A stretch of DNA of 64,000 nt from Episyrphus balteatus (lineage: Eukaryota; Arthropoda; Insecta; Diptera; Syrphidae): assembly GCF_945859705.1 (NCBI RefSeq), contig NC_079137.1, positions 81,923,150 through 81,987,149 on the forward strand, written 5' to 3'. Each line of letters begins with the position of its first letter. Within the stretch, counting starts at the first letter, position 1. The translations under genes were made by a program, and so were the position numbers. The notes below the pieces were generated by a model. That model was given only the letters and a program-made list of their open reading frames with translations. It did not search any database and had not been told where the DNA came from. This document shows positions 11,326 to 23,399 of the stretch, piece by piece.

Positions 11326-11609
11326 TAATGTCAAACTCAGGTTGCTTTGAATTTTTCTTTAGGGCTCATGTTTTTTTAGTTTCGTAATTTTTTTGAAAGT
11401 TTCTTAAATCCAACCAACTTTATGTGTGTGCAAGAAAGTCCGTGGTTTGAAAAATGTTTCTTTTATCAGTGTTTTTCTTATAAACGTGTTTCTTATAAAC
11501 ATATAATTCAACATTAAAATATATGGTAAAGTACACGGTGATTTTGTTCGAGTTTCTTGTAAGCGAGGTTTTCTTATAAGCGTGTTTCTTATAAGCGATA
11601 AATACTGTA

Positions 11610-12892
11610 CCAGCTTAATTCAAACCAACCATAATAATGAATTTCTTTCTTTCTTTTTTTTTTTTTTTGTTTCTTCCATTTCCTGTGATAATATAACAGG
11701 AATTTTCTTCAAGTGATGCGTGTATGACATTGACAAAACAATACTAACAGGTCTTTTTTCTTCTGCACATAAACACTAAACAAATACTTTCATTATAATG
11801 GAAAAGATGTCTAATAATTTCCTGTGTTGTGAGATGCTTGTGCTCGTCCTTAAGAATCTTGAATTTTTCCCTTTAGTTCTTCTTGTAAACGTGTTTCAGT
11901 TTGCATCCAGACACTCTTCGCACTTTTCATAGTCTCTACAAATAGGACAACAAGGTTATATACGTTTTATATAGAATTTTTGTGAAAATGTCTTGTAGAT
12001 TTTTTTTTTTTGGGAGGACATTTTTCCCTACAATTCTTTTTCTTCATTTTTTCCCTATTTTTCCAGCTAACAATCCATGAGAAGAAAAAAAAGCAAAAAA
12101 GAAAAGAAAATAACGACTCCGTTGAACTATAGCACTTAATAATCTCACCGTCAGGTGTCTCTTGGCGACAGAATCCACTCAAACTGAATGGAAGTGGATA
12201 TGTGTGTGTGATCCCTTGTGAAAGTCCTTACACAATATCTACTCCCCATAGTGGCTTTATCCCATCTCCAAATTCTTCATCTCAACCTGGCTCCTTTTTT
12301 TTATATAGGTAGAGTTTCTTAATTTCGAAAACGTGGCGACAGTCGTATATTTTCATATCAAGTCACATTGTGGACACCCATCACATCACTAAGAAAGGAC
12401 AATAATAATATTTGGAGAACCCATCAGGATCTGTATGAGGAAGTACGAGTGTGTAATATACGGCCATAAAAGACACATGATTCTCTTTGCGTTTGTTTGT
12501 TTTGTTTACCGGAATAAATATAGAATGCGAATATAAGGAGCTTCTCTTGAGAATTCCAAACTATTTATCATTTTAATGAGATGCTCAGGCAGAAATTAGC
12601 TGCTGGGAAAGACACATTTTTATGCGAATTCATGGAGACTCTTGTTTTGGTTTGGATGCAAATGGAAATGGAATATAAACACATAAATGAGTTTTTAAAA
12701 GGCATAATGGGAATGGCAATGAAATTATTGGTTGTGAGGATTTATGGTTTTTTCTTTTGCCACAAGAGTTTACAAAAAACATATTTACGTTTCGGAAAAT
12801 AATTCAGATATATCATGTTCATTTTTCTTTTTTCAAAACCTCATAAATTTGATTTGCTCATTCTAATAAAGCTTTCGTAATATATTCACCAA
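11610..12892. other. non-coding stretch
   Basis: AT-rich with long T and A runs. The reading frame at 12581-12802 shows no family resemblance, starts inside unremarkable sequence and lacks supporting signals. I see no gene or clear repeat here. Confidence 0.4.
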
Positions 12893-14182
12893 TAAATCGA
12901 TAAACCATGGCAGCATCCACGAAAAATTGACGTTCCGCCTGAAATTTTTAGCAGTGCTGCAAAAATTTTAATAAAAATATTAAAAATAAACTATGTATTG
13001 GGGATACAAAAATTTTCTATGGCTCATTAAAAAGATAATAACCTAAAGCTGAATTCATATGAAAGATTTTTAAAAATTTCATCTTTTTATAGGGCAAATA
13101 GGGGTAAAACAAAATTGCAAATTAAAGGCTATTTTTTAAACGCGAAGTTGTAGAAATTTGATTTTTTTAGTTGATGGATAAATTTATCGTAAGGCTGACG
13201 TGTTGAAAAAATTCTAAAAAATTTCAAAACCAAGTTATAAATGGTTTTTAAAACTAAAACATGCGATAGACCTTTGTAAAGTGGTAGGTATTTTTTTTTT
13301 GTAATTTAAAAAATTCCATTCGAAAGATAATAAAAAAAAATTAGATTAGGGGTCTATTACGGATTTTTGTTTTAGTCTCTGCGTTTTGAAATATGAATTT
13401 TTTAAAATCACCTACTTTTTTAGGGTACGTTTGAGTGGGTTTTTATTTTTAGCAATATTTCGTAGCTTTAAAAAAAATCTTATAGAGCATATAGCTTATG
13501 GCATTACGCATGCATGCTCAAGAAATTGATATTTTAGAATGGTTTTTGACCGAATAACGGGTAAGAAAAGTTTTTTGTCCGAAGTTTTTTTTTTTACCGT
13601 TGTTAACCGTTTTTAATTTTTATCGTTTTTTCTTCATCAGATAAATAAATGAAATTTATACTGTAAATAGATAATATTCAGGAATTTATTTGTGCATCTT
13701 GAATCAATTTCGTACTCACAATTTTGAGATAACGGTAAAATAAAGTTTTATTTTTCAACACGTTCTTTCTTTTGATGCATAGCAGATAAAAATTTAATTT
13801 AACTTTAATGAGCAAGCTGATAATATTTCCTTTCATTTAATATATCACACATAACGGTACATTTACTACAAGCTACACAATGTTAAATTAAAAAACTATA
13901 CCGTAATCTCAGTTTGAAATTTCGACATGGTTGGCTTTAAAAAATTTTAACTTTTTTTGTAGACATCGTAGAAATATGATTAAAGCGTCTAATAAAAGGT
14001 AAAATAATAAGCTTTCAGATGATATAAAATTTATTTTAGTTTGTCATATAAAAAAATGGACTTTAAAGTATAATTGAAAAAGAGAAGATTGATTTTCTTG
14101 CTTTTTTTGATTTTTTCACTTTTTTCATGAAAAATTATGGTTTCAATAAACTATTTTTATAGCTTTTACGCATTGTAAAAAC
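12893..14182 (+). repeat. A-family repeat, copy 2 (longest, most complete)
   Basis: Runs from TAAATCGATAAACCATGGC to ACGCATTGTAAAAA. Internal landmarks in order: GGGCAAATAGGGGTAAAACA, TTTCAAAACCAAGTTATAAA, a TTACGGATTTTT block, GCATGCATG, ACCGAATAACGGGTAAG, GAGATAACGGTAAAATAAAG, CACACATAACGG and TTCGACATGGTTGGC. No reading frame of note. I took this copy as reference for the family. Confidence 0.8.
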
Positions 14183-16417
14183 TTAAAAGCTGAAACACAA
14201 TCACGCTTTGCCGTCGATTTTGACAACTGCGAAAAGTTCAACTATAGGAAATCTGTGTATCCTCACACAATGACGCTTTTCTTACGTACGCTTTTTTTGA
14301 CAAACGTAAGGAAACGTAAGAAAGCGAGCAAAAGTTCAACCAGACTGAACTTTTGCTCGCTTTCTGACATTTAACAGACATAGTTACAGTCACCCACATT
14401 ATTATTGCGCCAAATGTGAATAAAAAAAAAATAAATTATTGCAAAACTATGTGTGTTTTTTAATTTCTCTATATAGATTTTGCACCAAAAAAACGACATC
14501 GAGATATTTTAAATCAAAACAATTTACGTATTAAAAACAAAAAAAAATTTAATGATGTTTTAGACTGAGTTTTATTGTTAAAAACAATATATTTTGATTG
14601 GTTTTGTTTTTATAACTATGGGATTAAAGAATAAACAAATAAAAATAAAAAAAGGTATTCTTCAGCTTTTTCTTGTAAATTATGATAGGATTCAAAAAAT
14701 TATTCGGTTTCTAATTAGGCACACTCTAGGGATAGGGATTAAACTTATGTAAATCAATTTCATTTAATTTACACATTATGTTGAAAATATTTTTTTTTTT
14801 AAGTAAATTTACATTTTTCCATAAATTTACAAACATTTTATTATCGTTACCATATTTTAGTTATCTAAACAATATAATAAAATACATATTAGTAATGCTT
14901 CAAGGCTTTTCAAACATTCAAAAAAGGTATTCCAATCTTTTTCGATTGCAGCCTTGCTTTCTAATTCTGCTCATGTCTGTTTGCTTTTATTCGATTATGC
15001 TCATTCAATTTTCCAAAATGCAGTCATTTGAAAAGTAATTCTTGAATCATGCGTGTTCTAATTTATTGTAAATACCTCTACCCAAATTAATTATGTTTCT
15101 TTATCATTTCGTTATTTTGTATTATTTGTTGAAGGAAACATCGAAAGTCGAAGGTTTTTGTTTGTGGAAATTATTTCTCAATTGCAAATTCAAGGTTTTT
15201 CATACTTCAGTGAATTGAATATAAAAACACAACACAAATAGATAATTCATATTCCAAGAATACAAAATACTGCTGACCCTTTTATTTGTAGTCTTCCTTC
15301 ATTTTTTTTTCGCTGTCAATATAAGCAATCATAGTCTCTCTTATCCTAGAAAATGCTCCCGATCTTGAATTATGTCTTATTCTTCTAATAAGGATAAAGA
15401 AACAAATATTTTTCTTTTTTGTTTGAAAAATAAATAAAATGTTATTCTTAGTGATGTCCTTGTGGATAAAAAGATAAAAATGGATAAAATATATATATTT
15501 TCATCCTGGGAACGGAAAAGATATCTTATATTTTTAGGAAGATATTTTGTAGGTATTATATGCTCTTTGGACAGAAAAATGTATATATTTTGGAATTTAT
15601 AAGTTGAACGGCCTCACAGACATATTGAAATATTTATCATTGACGTTGTTGTCTTGGTGGTAGGTTGTTTTTTTTGCCAAAAGATGATTTACTATGAAAT
15701 CCAAACCAAATTCCTAAATAAACTGTTTACTTTATCTTCCTCTTGGGAGAGGGACGGACAAAATTTATACAGAAATATCCTCGCTGAATGGTATAATTTG
15801 AATTCCTTTTCAAATTCAATTAAACATCATATTTTCAATATTTCAAAAGTTTGTACAAATACACAAATCTTCTTTTTTTTTCATAGTATTTCAAATATTT
15901 ACTGGATACCTTACTCCCACTTGATTTGGTTTTTCTTCTTTTATCCCGTCACTCGAAAGTCAGAATGAATTCCCTTCCTGTTCATCAAGTTTACTGGATG
16001 GAAATGATGATGGTGGCTATTCAACACCATACTTTCAATTTAGTTCCAAGTCATTTGCAAAAAAGGATATCCAACAGATAGAGATACCCAAACCAACCCG
16101 CACTAATACAAAACCAGCCAGACAAATCCAATATACGATCCATTACAGAAATATCTAACATTTTTCATTTCTACCTTTTAAATGTATCTTTTATCTAACA
16201 CAGAAGCAGCAGCACAAATCGTTTCTTAGTTACTAAAACAATTGAAATTCAGATTTCATGCAAATTATACAAAAAACAAAAAATAGAGTGGAATAAAAAA
16301 CAACAGTAAAAAACATGAAAAGAATGAAAAACTTTATCATTCACTCTGTTATATGTATATAAAATGTCAGAAAGGATGAACAACGAAAAAGGAGAAAAAA
16401 AGAGTAGCAAATGAATG
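14183..16417. other. non-coding stretch with a perfect stem-loop
   Basis: Holds the 20-bp-arm palindrome at 14319-14365 listed separately and AT-rich sequence otherwise. The reading frames at 14778-15038 and 15654-15968 are Phe/Ile/Lys-rich translations of AT-rich DNA with no recognisable family. Confidence 0.4.
14319..14365. repeat. perfect inverted repeat, 20-bp arms and 7-base loop
   Basis: AGAAAGCGAGCAAAAGTTCA, loop ACCAGAC, then the exact reverse complement. Imperfect CGTAAG and TTACGT motifs lie just upstream. It could be the centre of a degraded foldback element. Confidence 0.8.
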
Positions 16418-16425
16418 GGCAGAAC

Positions 16426-16714
16426 CAGAGATACCCAAAAGAGATGAGAAACTTCTGACGTCATACGCGGTTTGCCTACAAGCTGCTTTAGACATTTTTG
16501 GATAAGTATGCGTGAAAAAATATACATTTTTGGCGAAGTATGCGTGAAAAATTGACATTTTTGCTTAGGTGTGCGGAAAAACACCGTGGCTACACTATGT
16601 GTGTTTTTCACATTTATTCACGAATACAAAAGAGATTACAACAACACGAAATAAACAAATGGGTTTTGGGGGGTAAAACGTACGAAAGTTTCCCATCTCC
16701 TTTGGGTATCTCTG
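16426..16714. mobile_element. 289-bp hAT-type MITE
   Basis: Inverted ends CAGAGATACCCAAAAGAGAT and, at the right end, its near-complement, extending about 32 bases to GAAACTT. Flanked by an exact 8-bp direct repeat GGCAGAAC (16418-16425, 16715-16722). The interior has a tandem pair of a roughly 37-base unit with AAGTATGCGTGAAAAA (16505-16565). Non-coding; reading frames across it are incidental. Confidence 0.85.
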
Positions 16715-17085
16715 GGCAGAACTGTTTGCCTGCATAATTTAGATACCATTCAAAGCTTTGTCTTGTACATATATCAAAGCTTTATGAAATCTCTATAGAG
16801 AATTGGCAGTGAAGGATTAGGGTGTCTAAGGGCCTGTAAGATTAAGAAACAGGGGGACTTTCAGAAATAGCAGGACGTTACAATTTAAAACTAGTTATAT
16901 TGTAACTTTGCTGGGTTGAATTTAAGTGAATTTACACTTTAATACTTTCGAATATTTTGGAAAACTTGCTCTTTTCCCCACTAACAATCGAAGACGAATT
17001 TTATCCCAAATGCTTATAGAAATCTTACCAAAACTACCAACAGAAAAATTAGAAACAACACCGAAAAGGTATTAAATCTTACAGT

Positions 17086-17333
17086 CACCCTTATTACGAT
17101 TGTCAACTATCAATTGATAGTTGATTAATACTGAAATTTGGTGTTTTAAAATCTAATTTGGTGGAAAACTGGTCATTTTTTTATTGGAATTATATTTAAT
17201 TACAATAACATTTCAAATAATAACAGTTGGCATCATTCTTTGTTTTCAATTTTTTTTGGAAATTAGATAATTAGAGATCAAAATTTATTTTTTATTAACT
17301 ATCAATTGATAGTTGATAATCGTAATAGGGGTG
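17086..17333. mobile_element. 248-bp MITE with internal palindromes in each arm
   Basis: Ends CACCC(T/C)TATTACGATT are inverted and continue into CAACTATCAATTGATAGTTG, a self-complementary block present in both arms. AGT occurs directly outside both ends (17083-17085, 17334-17336) and could be a 3-bp target duplication. Confidence 0.75.
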
Positions 17334-17529
17334 AGTGACTTTTACTTTAAATGTATAGAACAGTCTTAATAGTCTATTGAATAGACCCTTTTGAAATGAA
17401 CAAATTCGTTCAAGAGTTTTTATTTCTGATTATGATTCCGTGGCATAAGAGAATACTCCAGCCAAAAGTGCTACTAAATCCATTGGTGCATTTTTGAGAA
17501 AACGGCAACACTGGTCCGTTTTAAGTTTT

Positions 17530-17755
17530 TTTGATTTAACTCGAAAACCGGCTTCAAACACAAAATGCCCCCTGATTTAGTAAAAAAAATTAAAATCCTC
17601 AATTTTGTAACTTTTTTTAGGTTGGAATTTTAGTCAAAAATAATTTAAAAAATTTTTTAACCATCTTAACTTGACAGAAAATTTAATTTGCTATGAAAAG
17701 TGTCTTTGAGTCATTTCAAAGTTACGCTTGCACTTGGTTTTCGAGTTAAATCAAA
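17530..17755. repeat. inverted repeat with perfect 20-bp arms abutting the B-family copy
   Basis: TTTGATTTAACTCGAAAACC at 17530-17549 is the exact complement of 17736-17755. The right arm abuts the minus-strand B-family copy, so the pair may mark an inverted partial duplication of that element's end. Confidence 0.7.
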
Positions 17756-18589
17756 TAAATTGCACGACTGGGGTCGCACGTACTTGCTCTTATGCTTAAA
17801 GTAACAATAATGTTAAAGCTTTTTATTCAAGAAATTTAAAATTTCATAAGTAGTATAAAAAAATTAAATTTGTTTTTATAATTAATTAAACTCCGTTTTA
17901 AAATATCTTAAAAAAAAAAAAACAAATATGCCATTTTATTTCTCGTATAAAAAGGTATTTTTAGAAAAAAAATTTTGAAAATTGTAGGAGCCGTTTTTTA
18001 AAAAAATAATTTTTTATATATAAAATTTTTTTAACATTTTTCAAAAAAAAGTTGGTATGCCATTTTGAAGAAATAATTAATTTACACATAAAAACTAAAT
18101 TTCAAAATTTTTCATTGATCCGTTTTCAAAAAATTGATTTTTCAAAAAAAAATTTTGAAATATTTTTTAAAAAACCAAAAATGCGTTTTTTGAAAATTTT
18201 CTAAAATTTTAATATTATCTTTACTTACACACTTTTGTATAAAAATTTTCATTTAAATCGGGTTAATTTTGTACGAGATATTCAGAAACGAAAAAAAAAA
18301 ACCGTTCTATGACAGCTACCGTTAATAACGGTACAAAAAATATTTTTTTATTTAAAAAGTTGGCCCTTATGTGTAGTACTACACACAAAAATTTTAATCA
18401 AAATCGTTAGAGCCGTTTTTGAAAAAAATTACCTTTTCTATTTCCGTTATATGGCAGGTACCGTTAGTTTTGGTCATAAAACAAAAATTTCAATTTCCCC
18501 TCTAGGGAATCACCAAAAACTGCTAACTACCAAGTTTGAAGAAAATCACTTCACTCGTTTAGGCTGCAGCTCCAGATAGAGACAGACAC

Positions 18590-18666
<77 letters not shown>

Positions 18667-18667
18667 A

Positions 18668-18742
<75 letters not shown>

Positions 18743-18875
18743 ATTGCCGGACCCACTTTTTTGGCATTCTCCATCATCGTAATGTCATGTAAAATTGTTA
18801 TCTCGAGTTCGATTTTTTTTACGAATCCTAAACTTGCCCTATAGTACCTATATCGCAAGTAAAAATTGCATTATA
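17756..18875 (-). repeat. B-family dispersed repeat, copy 2, with embedded microsatellite
   Basis: On the minus strand it starts TTTTTACTTGCGATATAGG, then ATTACGATGATGGAGAAT, a CTGT array, AACGGTACCTGCCATATAAC, and ends AGAGCAAGTACGTGC then CAGTCGTGCA. This is the same block order as the copy at 7725-8460. The interior is longer and T-rich with repeated AAAAACGG-type phrases. Non-coding. Confidence 0.75.
18589..18742. repeat. (CAGA)n microsatellite, about 38 units
   Basis: An almost uninterrupted CAGA tract with one AAAG interruption near 18665. It sits exactly where the related B-family copy 1 has a short degenerate CTGT-rich segment. The Ser/Val/Cys-Leu repeat reading frames on the minus strand are translations of this tract. 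Confidence 0.95.
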
Positions 18876-19756
18876 TAAGAATCAAACATTGATTTAGACT
18901 TTGGAAAAACTGCCAATACCGCCAATTGCACCTGGATGGCATTACCATCATTTTTTTTGGAAAGTTTTCATATCTATTGACTATTATATCATTAGCTATT
19001 TGTTGAACAATATGTTATTTTCCACAAAATAAAACACTGAACAATTGTACCGGTGCTATAGAAAATTGTGAGAAAATTATAAGGGTATAGCATATAGATC
19101 TATGTCACTACCTTTACTTTTCTGCATAAGAAATCTTTTGAACAAAATTAAACTGAACGATAGCTCTGCTAAGCTTCCAGTGCAGATTTTGGGAGGTTCA
19201 AAAAGATAGTAACCATTAAACGACATTTTCAAAATCTTTGTATACAGTAATTTGCTGTTAGTTTTATGTCAATTTATTGTTCAAACCTTGAATTTGTTGC
19301 TCCAAGCCTTGTCCTCAAAAGTTATAAAAATTGGAAAAAAAACCCTGTTTTTGATGTGAAGAGTTCTAAATAGCCACTACAATGAAATCCCGGGGTGGAT
19401 GACTTTTGCTGGCAATTAAACTTATGTGAAACCCTATTCTAGCGCAACTTTTTTGAAGAAATAGAACTACTGTCTATGAGTTTCCCAAACAGAAATGGAC
19501 AGACGAAATCTGTTTCGAGAGTTATAGCAGAAGGTTAAAAAAAACCTGGAAAGAGAAAAGGAGCATCTTATTAGAGCCCCAAATCGATTTTGAAAAATAA
19601 TTTTGTCGTTGTATTATAATAACAAAATACCCCTAATAAGTACATTACGCCTTTCAACTAAGACAGTGACCAATCGTTCAACAATTGTGAAGTGACAGAA
19701 ATAGAACTTAAGCTGAAGTCCAATAAGGCTCTCACACACAATTGCCAGAGTTTTAA
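18876..19756. other. non-coding stretch
   Basis: AT-rich, mixed composition. I see no reading frame, terminal repeat or motif array that I can support. Confidence 0.4.
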
Positions 19757-19758
19757 TA

Positions 19759-20085
19759 CACTCAGAGAAAAAAATATTTAATATCGGGATAACTATTAAA
19801 ATAGTTAAAAAAATATTTATTTGTGACTATAATGATCGGGTTGGTCCCCGTGAAATAGCTATAACTCCAGCCCATGAACTTGGTGGTAACACACAAAAAT
19901 TGTTGTTATTCATTCAAAACCTTCAAGACTATTTTAATAGTCAATCGAAGTACTCGTATGTCGTATTCTCCAAATTAACTATTAAATAGTCAGTCTTACT
20001 AATACTATTTGACTATTTAAATAGTCAATAATGAATCTAGTTATCTCGGTTTCAACCATTAAAAAAGTTATTTTTTCTCTGAGTG
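19759..20085. mobile_element. 327-bp Tc1/mariner-type MITE
   Basis: Inverted ends CACTCAGAGAAAAAA / TTTTTTCTCTGAGTG with TA on both outer sides (19757-19758, 20086-20087). The interior repeats variants of ACTATTTAAATAGTCA, itself self-complementary, several times between about 19920 and 20030. Non-coding. Confidence 0.85.
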
Positions 20086-20087
20086 TA

Positions 20088-22552
20088 CCTACTTATTAAT
20101 TGACCCTGTTTTTATAGTAAATATGAATCAGATCATCAGCAAAATGCAAAAATTTTCGCAAAATAACTTTAATGAAAAGTAACCAAGAAGTTAATGTATT
20201 TTGAAAATATTTAAAACCTTTCGTCTCATCCGTTTATAATTTTTATCAGACGGTCAAGACCTCGTCTATGCGTTTGATTAAAAATTAATAAGAAAGCAAT
20301 TAAATATAAAAATACCAAAGCCTTCTATCGATGAAATAAAGTGCGCCTACATTAGAAGGTTATCAAGTCATGATTTTTTAAAAGTCTTTAACAAACCGTT
20401 GAAACACTTGAAAATGTGTGCCTATCACTTCTACAAAGGTCAAAAGCCTCTAGCTTTCATCAACTCGTTGACCCAACACACCTTTTTTTTCGACGGAAGA
20501 CCATTTTCTTCCAACTGGAAATGCTTTTTGCCTTTTTGACATCATAGTTAAAAGGAGACTTTTCTAAATTAGATTTAAAGCCAGACAAGCAATTTTGGGT
20601 AGAAAAAGTAAAATCCCTTGAGAAGGGAAAACGCCCCAAGATTATGCTTATTATGGACTTTTAGTCCAGTCCGTCACTGGCAGTGTGATGAAGGGAGACG
20701 ACATTGCTTAACAAGAAAAAATAACACTAAGGGCAATGCACCCAATCCCACCATTAGACCATATCACACTGGACAAAGATAAAATGATAAAAAAAAGATG
20801 AAATAAAGAGTGAATCCTTTTTTTCTTCCTTTCCTTTTTTTTGAATAGAACATAACATCTCCTAAGCTTTGGGGTTAAAATGGGTACCTTTTTTTTTGTT
20901 ATTTGACCATTTCTCTCTGAACAACAATAGAAAAGCAAGCATAACAAAAAAAAATAATTGCATTATATCCTTAATTAGTGACCGCATGCTGATTGTCTAG
21001 AAGCTTTGTCCGTTCGTCCTCCCATTTCAAGTTTTCTTTGCTGTCTCGCTGTGGGTATAATTTATTGCTTTTGCTCTTTCAGAAGGCCGCGACTTTGTTT
21101 GTATACACTTTTTCTTTTTATCGTTATATCCTGAAGTGGTATTACATAAAAATTAAACCGACAAAAGCACTCAAGCTCAAAACACTTAACACAAACAACA
21201 ACTGGCATCATAAAACCAAATAAACTTAATCTAACTAAGTTGATTTAGTTTGATAGAGGTTGGCTTTAGTTAGCTAGCTAAAATAACATGATATTTACTT
21301 TCAGAATAAAAGTTGAAACATATTTTTCTTGTTTTGTTTTTTGGAAAAAAAAAGAAAAAGTTTTGAAACTTTTATCATCATCTGATTGACACTATCCAAT
21401 TTCTTTCGTATACAAAGTCAAACTTATTATAATTAAACAAGTTGTTATCCGTAAAATTTATGAATTTTGAATAACAACCATATAATTTATTTCTTGGGTT
21501 TCTCTCTCAAAAACATTGAAATGAAGAAATCCCCTTTCTTTGTAATAATTTTAGCTTCATCAAAATAGAGGCCAGAATTATAATATAACAGAGGGAACAG
21601 GAAATTTTATTATTCTTGAGGATTTCGAATCTCCTTGAAGACGGATTCACAAAATTATGATCAAATTCTTACAAGTAACCTAACAGGTAGTAGAGGACTC
21701 CTTAATGAATAAAAAAGGAACGACTCACTTCTTGGAAAACATACCACCTCACAAACCTCCTCCATTTTGCATTTCATCTTAACTAACTGGAAGTTGAATT
21801 AGGTTACGTTACGTTGGTTATAAAAATGTTTTTGATTAACATTTTGTGTGTCTTGAACAAAGGGAAGAGTGTGATGAGAATAATTTTGCTCCAACATAAT
21901 ATTTCTATAGATACAAGGCACTTATTAAAAAGTTTGAGAAGATTTTTTTTTGATTGAAATGTATAAGGATGAGTTTTGAAATGGGGATTATTAAGGTAAG
22001 AAATGAAGAATGTGTGAATGAAGATGAATGTGTGAAATATTTTGTAAGAAACCTAATAATTGCAATTTCACATTCGCACTTCCTCCAAATAAAAAAAAAA
22101 AATGAATCAGTGAAGAGTTTTTTTTTAGAAAGGAACAAAATTAGAATGATATAATGAAATATATGAGTGAAAGGAAATAAAATTTGAAAGAAAATGAGGG
22201 TAGAAAATAAGGTATTGTTGTTAATCAGTGCAAAGAAGATACAAATGAAAATTTAAAATTCCATAAGCTTCTTTCTTTTTGTTTGATGAAATATTATTTT
22301 TTAAAGCAATTTTAAACTTTCGAATTCTCAAAAATAATAACTACTTTCATTCTATTCGAATTACCATTTCAGTTTCAACTCAATTTATTTTGCATTCATT
22401 GACAATATTTGATATAAATTAATAATTTAATAATATCTGAAAAAATGTATAAGATAATAGATCTTATAGTAAAGTACCTACTTAAGATAAAGATAGACCT
22501 TAAATATTTACATATTTTACATATTTCGAAAAAATAAAGTGATACTTAAATT
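20088..22552. other. non-coding stretch
   Basis: AT-rich intergenic or intronic DNA. Short reading frames here (for example 20993-21223 and 21954-22154) show no recognisable domain. A 12-bp palindrome TTAGCTAGCTAA lies near 21270. No repeat family from this window is evident. Confidence 0.4.
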
Positions 22553-23372
22553 TTTACAATGCGTAAATGGTATACAAATAAATTAATTGAAAACTATAAT
22601 TTTTCATGAAAAAATCAATTTTTTTTTTATGTTAACCTATAATAAATTGTATATCATCTGAAAGCTTATTGATTTAGCTTAAAATATTTGTATCGACAAT
22701 ACCTTTACGAAATCTACAGTAAGAGCTAGAATTTTTTTAACCCAATCAGTTTTCATAAAAAAAAAAGAAAAAAATCAATCTTTTTTATCTTCTTAAACTC
22801 TTAAATCGATTTTTTACTATGACAACCTATAATAAATTTTATATCACGTAAAAGCTTGTTATTTTCCCTTTTATATGATGATCCATAATAGACCCCTAAT
22901 CTTTTTTTTTCATTTTTTTTAATATTATTTTTCAAGTTGTCAAAAAAAAAATGTCCCCTACCTATAATCACTACTTTGTCATGTTTTAGTTTTAGAAAAC
23001 CATTTATAACTTGGTTTTGAAATGTTGTAGAATTTTTTCAAAACCATTGTCAACCTAATAATAAATGTATCTATCAATTAAATCAAAATTCAATTTTCTT
23101 CAACGTCGCGTTTAGAAAATAGCCACTTTTTAGCAATTTTGTTTTACCCCTATTTACCCTATTAAATGATGGAATTTTAAAAGTCCTTCAGCATTATTCA
23201 ATTTAAGGTTATTATTTTTCAAATAAGCTATAGAAAATTTTTGTATCTCCAAATAGTTTATTTTTATAATAATTTTATTATTAATTGAAATTTTTGCCGC
23301 ACTGCTAAAAATTTCAGGTGGAACGGGGCAAAATAGCGTCACTTTTTCGTGGGTGCTGCCATGGTTCATCGA
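22553..23372 (-). repeat. A-family repeat, copy 3, internally rearranged
   Basis: On the minus strand it starts ATCGATGAACCATGGCAGCA and ends ACGCATTGTAAAAA like copy 2. It lacks the central ACCGAATAACGGG section and instead has two diverged copies of the 3' part (blocks around CTATAATAAATT(G/T)TATATCA at about 22640 and 22830). Confidence 0.75.
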
Positions 23373-23399
23373 TTTATAAGCCGTTAGTAAAAAAAAAAA

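Larger units (their letters stand above)
8590..11607. mobile_element. pogo/Tc1-mariner-like element, exploded by nested insertions
   Basis: The ends read CAGTACATAACGCTTATAAG (left) and, inverted, CAGTATTTATCGCTTATAAG (right). TA dinucleotides lie immediately outside (8588-8589, 11608-11609). CAGT ends with TA duplication fit the pogo/Tigger branch. The subterminal GCTTATAAGAAAC is repeated several times at both ends. Removing the three insertions listed separately (8715-8954, 9094-10273, 10526-11325) leaves a non-coding element of about 780 bp. Confidence 0.7.

Noticed and set aside
18546..18858. Reading frames with long Cys-Leu-Ser-Val repeats
   Set aside because: Direct translations of the (CTGT)n microsatellite.
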